A stretch of DNA of 64,000 nucleotides from Clostridium transplantifaecale (GCF_900626075.1 NZ_UYZY01000002.1:744001-808000); one strand, 5' to 3'. Shown: positions 27,065 through 37,172, numbered from the stretch's first letter. Numbers and translations: made by a program. Notes: a model not told the origin generated them from the sequence alone.

Positions 27065-27092
27065 TTCCCTATGGTAAATACACCATAGGGAA
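27065..27092 (+). terminator. Terminator after recT
   Basis: TTCCCTATGGT and ACCATAGGGAA form a perfect 11-bp stem with loop AAATAC, followed by TTTTAATT. Confidence 0.85.
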
Positions 27093-27162
27093 TTTTAATT
27101 GCCATTGATACTTTAGGCTTAAATAATTTTAACGAGGCGCAAAAACCAGAAAGGAAAAAGAG

Positions 27163-28101
27163 ATGGAGAGATATGAAGAATTTAAAAAGGAACTGAAAAA
27201 AGAATTGGAGCGATGGCTTGGGCCGAAGTACCGGATCAAGTTTGATACGGTAATGAAAAATAACGGGGTGAAGCAAGACTGCATCTTGATTCAGCAATGG
27301 GAAGAAGAACAGGAAACCACAATTTCTTTAGCCCCGTATTGGGATTTGTTTTGTAGAGGGGACGGGATGCAGAGAATCTCTTCGGAATTTTTGTCGTATT
27401 ACGAGAGTGAAAAAAATTCCGTGCCGTATACTGCAGCGCAGCTTTTGGATTTCACTCTAATGAGAGAGCGGGTGGTATACCGATTAATAAATGCAGATTT
27501 GAATCACGATCTGCTGACACAGGTCCCATACATCCCGTTTTTAGATCTTGCAATTGTGTTTTCATTACAGCTCTGGTCAGGGGAAGACTGTCAGATGAAC
27601 TGCTTAATCGATAACCGTCACCTGCAGAACTGGGGGAGCGCCCCGGAGATTCTCTATCCTCTGTCTGTAGAAAATACGCCCAGGCTGTTACCGCTCCAGT
27701 TCCGTCATATCTGTGATGTGATTGGTCTTCCGGAACTGGAGGATGAACCTCTTATACGGGAACCGAAAATGTATGTATTAACGAATCAGACTGAAGTATG
27801 TGGAGCAGCAGCCCTTTTATACCCGGATGCGCTGAAGGAGGCAGCTGATAAGCTGGACTCGGATCTTCTGATCATTCCATCCAGTATCCACGAGGTACTG
27901 TTGGTTCCAATGACGGATCTGATCGATGAGATGGATTTTGAAGCGATCGTTCGTGAGATCAACGATGATGATGTTGCTGCGGAGGATATTTTGTCATACC
28001 GGATTTATCAGTATGACAGAAAGACAGAGCAGGTGACATTTTTTAAAAGCAATGAAAATTCAGGAGGTAAAGAAAATGGAGCAGGGGCGAGGTATCAGTA
28101 A
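27163..28101 (+). CDS. DUF5688-family protein, copy 1
   Basis: 312 aa. Pattern EEFKKELKKELERWLGPKYRIKFDTVMKNNGVKQDCI at the N-terminus and SSIHEVLLVPMTD near the C-terminus match DUF5688, common on Lachnospiraceae mobile elements and of unknown function. A paralogue lies at 29056 on the far side of the methyltransferase; both have an N-terminal domain followed by a C-terminal strand-rich domain with the motif I/L-P-S/H-S-x-H-E-V. Its 3' end overlaps the methyltransferase start by 26 nt. Confidence 0.75.
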   Translation: MERYEEFKKELKKELERWLGPKYRIKFDTVMKNNGVKQDCILIQQWEEEQETTISLAPYWDLFCRGDGMQRISSEFLSYYESEKNSVPYTAAQLLDFTLMRERVVYRLINADLNHDLLTQVPYIPFLDLAIVFSLQLWSGEDCQMNCLIDNRHLQNWGSAPEILYPLSVENTPRLLPLQFRHICDVIGLPELEDEPLIREPKMYVLTNQTEVCGAAALLYPDALKEAADKLDSDLLIIPSSIHEVLLVPMTDLIDEMDFEAIVREINDDDVAAEDILSYRIYQYDRKTEQVTFFKSNENSGGKENGAGARYQ

Positions 28102-28999
28102 TTGCTTTGCAGGGAAAGCATGGTTTGCTTTAAGGGAGTGGGAAGAACAAAAGATGGGGGAGCCATGGAGGCGGGGAGAATCCTTAAGACAGGTTCACAG
28201 GCATCTGCACCTTATGGAGGACAATGGTGTGGTTTGTGTCATTCTGGAGCGGGATGGAAGAAGCCTGGACATGCTGTCGGATCAGTCCATTGAAGCAATT
28301 GTGACCGATCATCCCTGGGAAGACATGGCTTCCAATAAAGGCGGAAACCGATCTTTTGCCGACTTTGACTGTTTCCGTTACACTGAAGCGGACTTTCATG
28401 AAAAAGCACGTGTTCTGAAAGCAGGCTGCTTCCTGGCAGAAGTGCTTCCCGAGGAGAATGAGAGTAACTATGAGTATTTATATCAACTTAAGCAGATGGC
28501 GAAGGCAGCCGGCTTTCTCTATTATTGTAAAGTGCCATGGAGGAAAAACGGATTTGTCAGCAACACAGGGAGAAAAGCTAAAAATATGCAGGACATTCTG
28601 ATACTCTCCAAAGGAAAAGCCAGAAATCTCAGGCCTGATGCGAAACGGATAAAACGGGAGGGAGGGCAGGTTTACATGAGTGGAGCAAGAGGAATGCTGC
28701 CAGCCATATTTGATGTTGCACCGGTTCCGAAGAAGAAAAAAATCTGTCAGGGAGAACTTCCGGTGACATTGTGCCAGGAGATTCTCTCCTATCTGACACT
28801 TCCTGGGGAAATCGTACTGGATCAATTTTCTGGCAGCGGTGCGATCGGAGTTGCAGCGCTTGGAATGGGAAGAAGCTGTATTTTAATCGAAAAAGACCCG
28901 GATCAGGCTGCCAGGCTTAGAGGACGTGTCTGTGGAATCATTTCTAAATCCCGTGAACTGACAGAGGTGATTCCTCCGTTGACAAAAGGGGCGGCCTAA
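28076..28999 (+). CDS. DNA methyltransferase (N4/N6 type), atypical motif IV
   Basis: 307 aa from the ATG at 28076 (AGGAGG 9 nt upstream). The SAM-binding motif is near the C-terminus: LDQFSGSGAIGVAALGMGRSCILIEKD (motif I FSGSG and the acidic end of strand 2), while IVTDHPWED (~residues 72-80) takes the place of the catalytic DPPY/SPPY tetrapeptide. Order motif IV then motif I indicates the beta class. DHPW is unusual and may be an altered or weak catalytic site. It may protect or regulate the element; no partner restriction enzyme is visible. Confidence 0.75.
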   Translation: MEQGRGISNCFAGKAWFALREWEEQKMGEPWRRGESLRQVHRHLHLMEDNGVVCVILERDGRSLDMLSDQSIEAIVTDHPWEDMASNKGGNRSFADFDCFRYTEADFHEKARVLKAGCFLAEVLPEENESNYEYLYQLKQMAKAAGFLYYCKVPWRKNGFVSNTGRKAKNMQDILILSKGKARNLRPDAKRIKREGGQVYMSGARGMLPAIFDVAPVPKKKKICQGELPVTLCQEILSYLTLPGEIVLDQFSGSGAIGVAALGMGRSCILIEKDPDQAARLRGRVCGIISKSRELTEVIPPLTKGAA

Positions 29000-29055
29000 G
29001 CCTTATAGGGCGTGACAAGGCGGATTTCCCCAAAATAGGAGAGGAGAACAGGAAG

Positions 29056-29979
29056 ATGAATGAAACGGAATGGGTTTTAAAAGTACAGGAGGAGGTAAAG
29101 AAGCGACTGGGTACTACTTATGATGTGGATTTGGGAAACTTGAGAAATACAGCCGGTTTTTATATGCAAGGTCTGATTCTCAGAAAAAAGGGAGCACCAG
29201 TCTCTTTAACGGTGGAAGTCCCTGCTTGGGCAAGCTGCTCAGAAAGGACGGTCGGAAAAGCGGCGGACTTGATTGTTGCGCTTTTTTACAAAGAACGTTC
29301 TTTTAATAAGGGAATGTGGGATCCAGGGGATTTTTCAACCATAAAGCACAGAATCGCACAGCGTATCATCTCGACCAGGGAGAATAAGGAGCTGTTAGAG
29401 GAAGTGCCGCACTTCAATTTTCTGGATTGGTCAATTGTAAGTTATATATATTTGACAGATGAGGAGGAAAACGTGTGGACGGCCCTGATCCGATGGGAAC
29501 ATTTACGGTTTTGGGGGATTACGGAACAGCAGATTTGGACACTGGCAAGAGAAAATACACCGACATTGCTGCCAGCCTGCATTCGGCATATCAGTGAGTG
29601 GGAAGACTCACATCCCGGTAGAAAAAATGTGGAAACAGATCAAGAGGAACTGGCAAGACGGGAAAGATTCACGGAAGAAAGCAAAGAGGTGCTGCCGCTG
29701 TATCTGCTGTCCAGCGAACAGGGGATCTATGGAGCTTCCTGTCTCTTATATGATAACCTGCTCCGGCGTTTCTGTGAAGAAAAGGGGTACAATTCTCTTT
29801 TGATTCTTCCGCATAGCGCCCATGAAGTGTTTTTGCTGCCGGAGGAAAAAGAATTCTATGCGGCCTATTTAAAAAAGGCAGCTATGAGAGGATTTAATAG
29901 AGAGAACTGGCGGGAGGAGCGGCTGACAAATTCGCTTTATCGGTATGAGCGTGAAAAAGGGCGGCTTACCATTTGCTAA
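29056..29979 (+). CDS. DUF5688-family protein, copy 2
   Basis: 307 aa, paralogous to the protein at 27163 (WVLKVQEEVKKRLGTTYDVDLGNLRNTAGFYMQGLILRKKG at the start; LLILPHSAHEVFLLPEE near the end). Unknown function. The pair flanking a methyltransferase suggests a duplicated accessory unit. Confidence 0.72.
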   Translation: MNETEWVLKVQEEVKKRLGTTYDVDLGNLRNTAGFYMQGLILRKKGAPVSLTVEVPAWASCSERTVGKAADLIVALFYKERSFNKGMWDPGDFSTIKHRIAQRIISTRENKELLEEVPHFNFLDWSIVSYIYLTDEEENVWTALIRWEHLRFWGITEQQIWTLARENTPTLLPACIRHISEWEDSHPGRKNVETDQEELARRERFTEESKEVLPLYLLSSEQGIYGASCLLYDNLLRRFCEEKGYNSLLILPHSAHEVFLLPEEKEFYAAYLKKAAMRGFNRENWREERLTNSLYRYEREKGRLTIC

Positions 29980-30092
29980 GCAGGATGATAAGAATATACC
30001 GATATAAGGAGCAGGCGGTAGCCATTATACTTGAGTTCGCAAAGCATTAGAGCTCGCAGGATTTAAAACCGGCCTCCCTTGGGGCGGCCTAA

Positions 30093-30132
30093 AAGGTCTG
30101 CAAATAAAAGTGTCAAAATATTTGCAGACCTT
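30093..30132 (+). terminator. Inverted repeat, likely terminator between cassettes
   Basis: AAGGTCTGCAAATA and TATTTGCAGACCTT form a perfect 14-bp stem with a 12-nt loop. It sits 114 nt after the second DUF5688 gene and 60 nt before the ATPase gene. Flanks are not strongly T-rich, so it could also be a protein-binding or insertion scar. Confidence 0.6.
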
Positions 30133-30191
30133 ATTGGACAAAAAGAATTTGCTTCAAGATCGGGGTATGATATAATGAAGAAGCTGGAAGA

Positions 30192-31577
30192 ATGAAATAT
30201 GATAGAAATGTGGTGATTAGCATGGAACTTAAGCGGGACATTTACAGTGAACTGATAAAGTGGAAGAAGAGGAACAGCGGAAAAGTCCTGGAATTGAAGG
30301 GGGCACGCCAGACCGGTAAGACTTTTATTCTGGATAAATTTGCGAGAGAGAATTATAAGCGGTTCTTTTACATCAACATGGCACAGTCTACAGGAGAGGA
30401 TTTTTTGATGTGTCTTGCACAGGCCACGGCATGGACCCCGGGAGAACCACGTATTGAAAAGCCGCTGCATCGGGCGTTACAATTGTTTGATCCGACATTT
30501 GTAGACGATATGGACACAATTGTGGTGGTCGATGAAATTCAGGAATCCGCGAAGGTATTTTCTTTAATCCGTCAGTTTTCCAGAGAGTTTATCTGCCATT
30601 TTGTTGTAACGGGCAGCTACCTGGGAAAAACGCTGCAAAAAGGATATTTTCTTCCGGCCGGTGATACGGAAGATTTGATGATGGAGACTCTTTCGTATGA
30701 AGAATTCCTGGATGCCATTGGAAAGCGTGAACTTTATGAAACGATTGATTTATATGGCTCGGGGGCTCACGCAGATTACGATGAGTTAAAAGCATATTAC
30801 GAAATATACTGTGAGATAGGAGGCTACCCGGCGGTAGTGACCCGGTACTTGGAGACAGGGAATCTGGATGAGTGTAGAGAAGTACTTTCGCAGGTCATAC
30901 GGATTTTTGTGGAAGAGTCATTGCATTATTTCGGAAACATATTAGAGATGAACCTGTTTGAGCAGCTGTTTCCTGCAATTGCACAGCTGTCGGTCCGTGA
31001 GAAAAAGGGATATGATAATCTGGTAAAAGAGCTGTCGGAGATTATTTATAAAGAAGATAGCAATAAGGCGACAAAAACCAGCGTGAACTATGCCACGGCA
31101 TGGCTGTACCGATCAGACATTATAGGCTTTTGTGGGAAAGCAGTTGAGTGTAATCCGGCCGATACGAGGGCTGATGTGCGTTTTTATTTCCGGGATTTAG
31201 GAGTAGCCCGATATTTCCTGAAAACGGGAGGCGTTACAGGGGCGGCGGTTTCTGGATATTTGAGTGAGAACTTTGTCTATCTGGATTTGTTCAAAAGAGC
31301 CAGACGGGTGGAGATATCGGGTATGGCTCCGATGTTCGGAACCTATAAAACAGGAGAGATTGATTTTCTGGTTAATAACACGCAGAATGAGAAGATATAT
31401 GCCGTCGAGGTAAAGGCGGGAAAATCGGCTGGGAAGACGGCTCAGATGCTGTTGAAGGACGGCCGGGTAGAAGCGGTGTATTTTCTGAAGGGTGATACTT
31501 ACGGGGGCGTGGCGGAGCGGATGGTTACGGTTCCGATCTATTTGGCAGGCCGGGTAGGATTTGATTACAAAAGATAA
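30192..31577 (+). CDS. AAA ATPase with DUF4143 domain
   Basis: 461 aa (an ATG at 30222 is an alternative start). Walker A GARQTGKTFIL (~37-46) and Walker B TIVVVDEIQES; the C-terminal region GEIDFLVNNTQNEKIYAVEVKAGKS is the PD-(D/E)XK-like DUF4143 segment with conserved D and E-x-K. These proteins are common in anaerobes and have no settled function, though many are suspected of defence or toxin-like roles. Flanked by an inverted repeat, it could be an independent cargo gene. Confidence 0.88.
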   Translation: MKYDRNVVISMELKRDIYSELIKWKKRNSGKVLELKGARQTGKTFILDKFARENYKRFFYINMAQSTGEDFLMCLAQATAWTPGEPRIEKPLHRALQLFDPTFVDDMDTIVVVDEIQESAKVFSLIRQFSREFICHFVVTGSYLGKTLQKGYFLPAGDTEDLMMETLSYEEFLDAIGKRELYETIDLYGSGAHADYDELKAYYEIYCEIGGYPAVVTRYLETGNLDECREVLSQVIRIFVEESLHYFGNILEMNLFEQLFPAIAQLSVREKKGYDNLVKELSEIIYKEDSNKATKTSVNYATAWLYRSDIIGFCGKAVECNPADTRADVRFYFRDLGVARYFLKTGGVTGAAVSGYLSENFVYLDLFKRARRVEISGMAPMFGTYKTGEIDFLVNNTQNEKIYAVEVKAGKSAGKTAQMLLKDGRVEAVYFLKGDTYGGVAERMVTVPIYLAGRVGFDYKR

Positions 31578-31668
31578 TAGAAACGGGACATAATTTATTG
31601 TGTCCCGTTTATTCAAGGCAATAGAAAGTTCGCAGAGCGTGACTTCTATTGTTTTTAGGAGGGTAATT

Positions 31669-32958
31669 GTGAAAAGATATGGAGATTTAATCTTTGGCAA
31701 TTCGACAGAAGTGAATACAGAATTGAAAGTAAAAATAGACAAGGCAGTAACAAGCGAACAGCTATCCTTTGAAGATATTTTTGAGATAATAATGGAGCCG
31801 GTTCTTCTTAAGGATGTTCCGCATATTACATATAATAACGCGATTGTTTTGTCTTCTTTTGATATTGACGTGTTCTATGAGGCGAACACGTTTTTATCGA
31901 AGGAAGAGATCGTAAAGAAAATATGGAAAAAAGACATAAATATATTTTGGGAAAATCTTTTACTTTACGCGAATAATGTATCCCTCTACTATGAAGACTT
32001 ACGAATGAGCTTGACTTACAATGTTAGTGTTGATTGTAGATGCGCCCTCGAAACGGAAACAAAGAGATTTGACGATACTTATGACATTGCAACAGAAGAG
32101 GAGTCAAGATATACACTTCCGTTTAAACTACCTGAGAATAAATATGCCGATTTTTGTGCCTATACTTGGAAAGCAATATTTAAAGACGCCGATTCGATAG
32201 AATGTTTCAAAAACGGTAAGAGTAATCGGGTATATGCTAATAGCCGCTGTTTCGGAAATATAATGAAAACTATAACGTGTAGAGAAAAAGACATCATTCT
32301 GACAGACAATGACAAATGGTTAATTGAAAAAATGCTTGGGATAAGTACTGTATTGAGTTTATTCCCATTAGCGAGGGGATATTACGATAAAAAAACGAAT
32401 GAGTCTGTTTATATTCCAATTTTAAAATTACTGATAAAATGTAGGCCAGTAAATATTAGGATGGCATTAGCGGATCTTATATGCATATTTCTAGAGAGTA
32501 ATCCTTACGTTGACGATGAATCTCCCTATTGGAGTGGGGCAGATAATGACTTATATAATAAGAAGATGATAGAAAGACTTCTGGGGGAGTTAAGACGGGT
32601 AATTGACAGGATCAATAGTAATTATCAAACGATGCTTCAAGGTTTTTATGATCTTATAAAAAGCCGAAGAATCCAGTTTGATATTTATAAAATTGAACTC
32701 GTTGAAATATTGGGCATTGAGAACGAAAATAAAGAGGAAATACTGAAGGATGAACAAGAGAAATACCGTAAAAATGAGGAAGAGTTAAAGACATCGAGTA
32801 TCATTTACAATAAGGTGGGACTAATGAATATGAATCAGATGCTCCTGAATTATCCTAGAAAAAGAACCTACAATAGCGGAGATCCACAGTGGCGTTTTGC
32901 AGTTTTGCAGGCGGAGGCCATAAAAAGATCCTATGAGATATACCACCAACAGAAGTAA
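31669..32958 (+). CDS. Hypothetical protein, 429 aa
   Basis: GTG start at 31669 chosen because TAGGAGGG is 5 nt upstream; earlier in-frame starts overlap the 3' region of the ATPase gene without a site. Soluble, helix-rich, AT-rich codons. Contains several YxxD/E-rich stretches but no catalytic motif I recognise. May be cargo. Confidence 0.65.
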   Translation: MKRYGDLIFGNSTEVNTELKVKIDKAVTSEQLSFEDIFEIIMEPVLLKDVPHITYNNAIVLSSFDIDVFYEANTFLSKEEIVKKIWKKDINIFWENLLLYANNVSLYYEDLRMSLTYNVSVDCRCALETETKRFDDTYDIATEEESRYTLPFKLPENKYADFCAYTWKAIFKDADSIECFKNGKSNRVYANSRCFGNIMKTITCREKDIILTDNDKWLIEKMLGISTVLSLFPLARGYYDKKTNESVYIPILKLLIKCRPVNIRMALADLICIFLESNPYVDDESPYWSGADNDLYNKKMIERLLGELRRVIDRINSNYQTMLQGFYDLIKSRRIQFDIYKIELVEILGIENENKEEILKDEQEKYRKNEEELKTSSIIYNKVGLMNMNQMLLNYPRKRTYNSGDPQWRFAVLQAEAIKRSYEIYHQQK

Positions 32959-33082
32959 AAAAACAGGGCTGCCGAGAGACTCATTAGAGTTGCGGTAGCT
33001 TTTTTGTTGCAAATTGCAACGTGTGTTCTAGCGATTTTTTCGTGTTACACTGTTAAAAATTAAAAACACAGGAGGGATACAA

Positions 33083-34747
33083 ATGAACTATATAAAAAAA
33101 GAAATAAAAGATAGCATAATCAGGGCAAGCCCTGGAACGGTTATTTTGCTGTCAGCACCAGTAGGGTCGGGAAAAACGTCATTTTGTCTGAACGAGTTAT
33201 GGCTACATTGCCGCGTCCAGGGGCAACAATTGCTGGTGGTGGTAAATCGCTCGGCACTGCGCGGACAGTTAAAAAAAGAAATTTTCAAAAAGATGGGACT
33301 ACCCATGGAAGTTCCGATAGTTGAACAAGGGTACCTGGAATTTGATAATCTTATTATAGCGTCCTACCAGTATCTGCAAGAACTATTTCGGTGGAATCAG
33401 GGTTCCTCGCCGGAGATGAGGATTGGAAGCATGAGGGCAAAAGATTTTGATTTTGTGGCCTTTGATGAGATTCACTACTTGATCCGAGATTCGATATTTT
33501 CTGCTAAAACCGCATATTTAAATCGACTACCAGCGGCGTTTCCAAGAGCAGTTCGGATATATATATCAGCAACGTTGGCTCCGGTAAGAAACTTAATCTT
33601 AGAGCTTGAGCAAATCAGAGATTTATACGAGGATTATTCGGATAATTTGCGTAGAAAGCTACTTGACTTTCGATACATAGACGTGGGCCCTGTAAGGCGA
33701 GGGGTTCAACGAGATGTTCTGGAGCTGAGAGGTGCAGAGGCAGACTTTTCCTACTTTGTACCCGTGATTCTAGAAGAAGATTCGGATTTGGTAGCGGTTA
33801 TCAGCTCGAAAATACAGAGCGGAGACGCTGGGAAATGGCTGATTTTTACAGATAGTAAAGAGCAGGGAAAGGAGTTAAAAACAAACCTAATCACCGCAGG
33901 CATTAAAGCGGCTTTTGTAGCGGCTGATGGTATGGACGAGGACGATCAAAAGGAACTTGAAAATGTTCTGTTGAAAGGGAGGTTTTCCACTCAGGTTCTA
34001 TTAGCGACGGACGTGATTGACAATGGGGTAAGTCTTCTTGATAAAAATTTAATGCATCTGGTCATTTCAGGTTTTGAAGCAATCCGCGCAGTTCAGCAGG
34101 CAGGCCGAATTCGGGTAAAGAGTAGAGAGACGCGGATCGAGCTTTTGATTGTTCGACATTCAGCAGAGTATTTCAATCGAAAACGGTTTAGCTACACTAA
34201 AAAGCTCATGGCATATAAAGTTTTTTCATCTGGAAATGAGGAACGTATATTTAACTATCTAATGGAATTTGGCAATAAAGAAATCACGGGCCTTTTCTAC
34301 CAAGGAATAGATGGAAAAAATCGCCCTAATTTTTTTGCAGGCAGAGCATTAGAATATTTTTCGACCGAATTAACTGATAATATAGAAAGAATTCGGAAAG
34401 ATCCTGATGGTTATATAGAGAAAGTACTAAGATGGTTTGGTCTCTCCTATAATCCGGAAAGTGATCAACGATTAAAAAATCGAAGTGTAGCCGAAAAGGA
34501 GTTAAAAGAGTTTTTGCAAAAGGGCATAAATGTACCGATGACAGGTATGCATTGGGACTGTTTTCGGAAACGATTCCGGGAACTCCATGAATCTGCAACG
34601 GGGGAGCAACTTTGTTCTGGACGAACTGACCGACTTCCCGGTGTGGGAATAATTAAAAAAATATTAATGAGTTATGGATATGCATTGACGGGAGAACGAA
34701 AAATTTACGTAATTAATGAGGAGAAAAAACGATGTACTATCTCGTGA
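33083..34747 (+). CDS. Superfamily 2 DEAD/DEAH-like helicase
   Basis: 554 aa. Motif I SAPVGSGKTSF (~23-33), II FDEIHYL, III ISATLAP, then LIFTDSKEQGKEL, V LLATDVIDNGVSL and VI AVQQAGRIRVKSRE. Both helicase lobes are present, with a C-terminal extension of ~170 residues. Likely drives element replication or DNA processing, by position beside the integration module. Overlaps the next gene by 16 nt. Confidence 0.85.
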   Translation: MNYIKKEIKDSIIRASPGTVILLSAPVGSGKTSFCLNELWLHCRVQGQQLLVVVNRSALRGQLKKEIFKKMGLPMEVPIVEQGYLEFDNLIIASYQYLQELFRWNQGSSPEMRIGSMRAKDFDFVAFDEIHYLIRDSIFSAKTAYLNRLPAAFPRAVRIYISATLAPVRNLILELEQIRDLYEDYSDNLRRKLLDFRYIDVGPVRRGVQRDVLELRGAEADFSYFVPVILEEDSDLVAVISSKIQSGDAGKWLIFTDSKEQGKELKTNLITAGIKAAFVAADGMDEDDQKELENVLLKGRFSTQVLLATDVIDNGVSLLDKNLMHLVISGFEAIRAVQQAGRIRVKSRETRIELLIVRHSAEYFNRKRFSYTKKLMAYKVFSSGNEERIFNYLMEFGNKEITGLFYQGIDGKNRPNFFAGRALEYFSTELTDNIERIRKDPDGYIEKVLRWFGLSYNPESDQRLKNRSVAEKELKEFLQKGINVPMTGMHWDCFRKRFRELHESATGEQLCSGRTDRLPGVGIIKKILMSYGYALTGERKIYVINEEKKRCTIS

Positions 34748-35226
34748 TTAGCAAAATAGGTTTTTTTTGCAGCTTATCAAGGGAGGCGGCAGAGGGTCAC
34801 TGCAAAGCTTTAAGAGCAAAAAAGTCGGAAATAATCGTCTGTTGGAACATTCGAGATGCCGAGAATTGTCTTGATTCCGTACGAGAAGGTTACGAGGAGG
34901 CGGAACTATTGATCGGTCAACTTACATACTGGAAACCGATTCGCTGCCGAGTTCTGGTGGATTTGAAGGAGGGGAGGACGTGTTTTTGCTACAGTGACGG
35001 AGCCATCCATCTGGAATTAAAAGAGAATCAAAAATATGACTTCAAAATTTGTCAAGGACAGCTTTTGGCGTGCAAAAAAACTGTAAGAGCGCTAATTAAA
35101 TTGAAAAAAATTAAATATTTCGATTTTGCTTGTGGGGTGACGGTCACTTTGGATTTAAGACCTAAAATAGGAGAACTTAGAAAGACTGTCAAAAGCGTTA
35201 AAAACTGTCAGAGCGCTAAATATTAA
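34732..35226 (+). CDS. Hypothetical protein coupled to the helicase
   Basis: 164 aa, translationally coupled to the helicase (ATG inside its 3' end; GAGGAG upstream). Positively charged second half with KTVRALIKLKKIKYFDF and a lysine-rich tail. No family recognised; possibly a helicase partner. Confidence 0.65.
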   Translation: MYYLVISKIGFFCSLSREAAEGHCKALRAKKSEIIVCWNIRDAENCLDSVREGYEEAELLIGQLTYWKPIRCRVLVDLKEGRTCFCYSDGAIHLELKENQKYDFKICQGQLLACKKTVRALIKLKKIKYFDFACGVTVTLDLRPKIGELRKTVKSVKNCQSAKY

Positions 35227-35238
35227 TGGAGGTAAAAA

Positions 35239-35451
35239 ATGCAGGAAAAAACAATAGACATAGAATCTGCTCCAACTCTGGTATATTCACCGCAGCAAGC
35301 GGCGGCCGTGCTAGGAATTTCTAAATCTTTAATGTATAAAGAATTAAAAAACAATTCCGCTTTTCCACGAAAGATGATAGGTGGAAGGATCGTTATCCCC
35401 CGTAGGCGGCTGGAGGAATACATCAACACAGAAACGGAGGTGAGCAGATGA
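35239..35451 (+). CDS. Excisionase/AlpA-like HTH protein
   Basis: 70 aa: LVYSPQQAAAVLGISKSLMYKELKNNSAFPRKMIGGRIVIPRRRLEEYI is a canonical HTH_17 excisionase. Immediately upstream of integrase genes, as usual for Tn916-like recombination modules. ATG overlaps nothing; GGAGG is 8 nt upstream. Confidence 0.9.
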   Translation: MQEKTIDIESAPTLVYSPQQAAAVLGISKSLMYKELKNNSAFPRKMIGGRIVIPRRRLEEYINTETEVSR

Positions 35452-35675
35452 AAACCTATGCGGTGGTATCAACTGGGATGGTGGGCGCATTTTCTTCATG
35501 GGAAAAAGCCTGTAGGTATGCACATTATCGCGGTTTTAAAGTTAAAAAGGTGAGTTCGCTAGACGAGGCGCAGGATTTTATCGAAGAAGAGCTAGCATTG
35601 GAGCAGCTGATCGACTTTCATTTTACAGAGAAAGAACTGGAGTTAGATCGGCCGGTTTTTCGTGAAAAAACGTAA
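35448..35675 (+). CDS. Small hypothetical protein between xis and int
   Basis: 75 aa, ATG overlaps the excisionase stop by 4 nt. MKTYAVVSTGMVGAFSSWEKACRYAHYRGFKVKKVSSLDEAQDFIEEEL resembles the viroplasmin/RNase H N-terminal-like fold (aromatic W/Y-rich binding of RNA-DNA hybrid), though the resemblance is by pattern only. Confidence 0.65.
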   Translation: MKTYAVVSTGMVGAFSSWEKACRYAHYRGFKVKKVSSLDEAQDFIEEELALEQLIDFHFTEKELELDRPVFREKT

Positions 35676-35677
35676 AC

Positions 35678-37105
35678 ATGGGGGCAGAATGTCCCCCCCA
35701 GCTAATTAAGGAAGTGAGAAATATCGAAAATAAAAGGCAGGCATCACGGAGCACGTATGGAGCGGGTACAATTTATCAAAAAAGAGGAAAGTTCGTATCG
35801 CAGCTAACATATACGATTGAGGTTAACGGCGAGGACTATTCTAAAAGAATTTCCGGCACGGGCTCAACTGAGACAAAAGCAGTACGGGCGAGAAATGAAA
35901 ATGCAAAGGAGTGGGAACGGGCTTTGCGAGAGTCGCTTAAGTTGGAAGAGGAAAAGAAAGCGAAGCAGGAAGAAAGTAAATCACAAGGGCCTACCCTAGA
36001 TGCTCTTTTCCTTTTAAACCTCAGTCTAAAAGATACCAGTGTCCAGATCTCTACCTCGGACAATTACCAAATGTATTACCGTGTATATGTCAGGGGGACA
36101 TCTCTAGGGCAGACACCTGTTAAAGAAATAACAGAAGAGCAGTTGCTAGAGTATTATACATATACTCGAATTCATGGAAGAAAAAAATCTGAGAAGAAGA
36201 GACAAGCGGAGCTGCCTGTTAAACCGTTAAGTATTACGACCATCAATCACATCCGCTTTGTGATAAGTAATACGTTGAGTTATGCTTTAACAAAGGGGTT
36301 GATTGATAAAAACCCCCATGTATCGATCCCTCCGTTTAAAGCAGGAACAGCAGCTATGATCGATATGGCTCAGGAAGATATAGATGCTGATAGCGATACA
36401 GCAGATGCACTGCATCGAGTGATACCGATGGACAAGGTAGAAGCTATCCTAGATTATGCATTTAAGCATTCACGTCTTGCAGGCCTGTTTGCCTGGGCGG
36501 TTAACAGTGGGATGAGAGAGGGGGAATGTCTGGGACTAAAAAGAATTTACGCAGCTCCGGAAAAAGACTATATCTTTGTGAAAAAAAGCCTGGCTTATAT
36601 TAGGAACAGGGATGAAAATACAGACAAAGTTATGATTCCTAAATTAAAAAAGCCGAAAAACGGAAAGGAGAGAAAAGTACCTTACAATCAAAATCTGAAG
36701 GAAGTCTATCAATATCAGATTGCCCAGATAGAGAGGGAGAAAATATCCGCGGGTAGTCTGTACCATGACAAAGGTCTGCTCTTTGCGGATGAGTACGGTA
36801 ATTTTCTTCGTCCTTGGAAGGTGCTGAAAGAATTTCAGGGAATCTTGACCGCATTGGGGCTGGAAAAAAGGAGATTTCATGATCTGAGGCATACTTTTGT
36901 CTCGTTATTAGTAAAGGAAAGCCAAAAAGCCGGTGACGGAATCAGCATTCTGGAAGTGAGTGCCATCGTAGGACACAGTGATCCGTCTGTGACAATGAAT
37001 ATATACGGCGGGTTGTTTCCCGATGCGACGGAGAAAGCTATGAAACTTTTGGATAACTGTTCCAATATTAAAATCCCTACCACAGAAGAAAGACCTTGTG
37101 CGTAG
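35678..37105 (+). CDS. int: Tyrosine integrase of element 1 (Tn916-type)
   Basis: 475 aa. Arm-binding N-terminus, core-binding domain ~95-200, catalytic domain with first R in VNSGMREGECLG, H-x-L-R-H as FHDLRHTFVS (~409-418), G-H in SAIVGHSDPSV and nucleophile Y in MNIYGGLF. It ends 189 bp before att copy 2 and presumably integrates at tRNA-Lys. The start is uncertain: the ATG at 35678 has no good ribosome site; a GTG about 12 codons later (AAGGAA upstream) is possible. Confidence 0.93.
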   Translation: MGAECPPQLIKEVRNIENKRQASRSTYGAGTIYQKRGKFVSQLTYTIEVNGEDYSKRISGTGSTETKAVRARNENAKEWERALRESLKLEEEKKAKQEESKSQGPTLDALFLLNLSLKDTSVQISTSDNYQMYYRVYVRGTSLGQTPVKEITEEQLLEYYTYTRIHGRKKSEKKRQAELPVKPLSITTINHIRFVISNTLSYALTKGLIDKNPHVSIPPFKAGTAAMIDMAQEDIDADSDTADALHRVIPMDKVEAILDYAFKHSRLAGLFAWAVNSGMREGECLGLKRIYAAPEKDYIFVKKSLAYIRNRDENTDKVMIPKLKKPKNGKERKVPYNQNLKEVYQYQIAQIEREKISAGSLYHDKGLLFADEYGNFLRPWKVLKEFQGILTALGLEKRRFHDLRHTFVSLLVKESQKAGDGISILEVSAIVGHSDPSVTMNIYGGLFPDATEKAMKLLDNCSNIKIPTTEERPCA

Positions 37106-37172
37106 GGATTTCCTTTAGGTACGGTGTTTAATCTAAGAGAAGCTGCATTAAAGTATGTAGCCACATGTAGGC

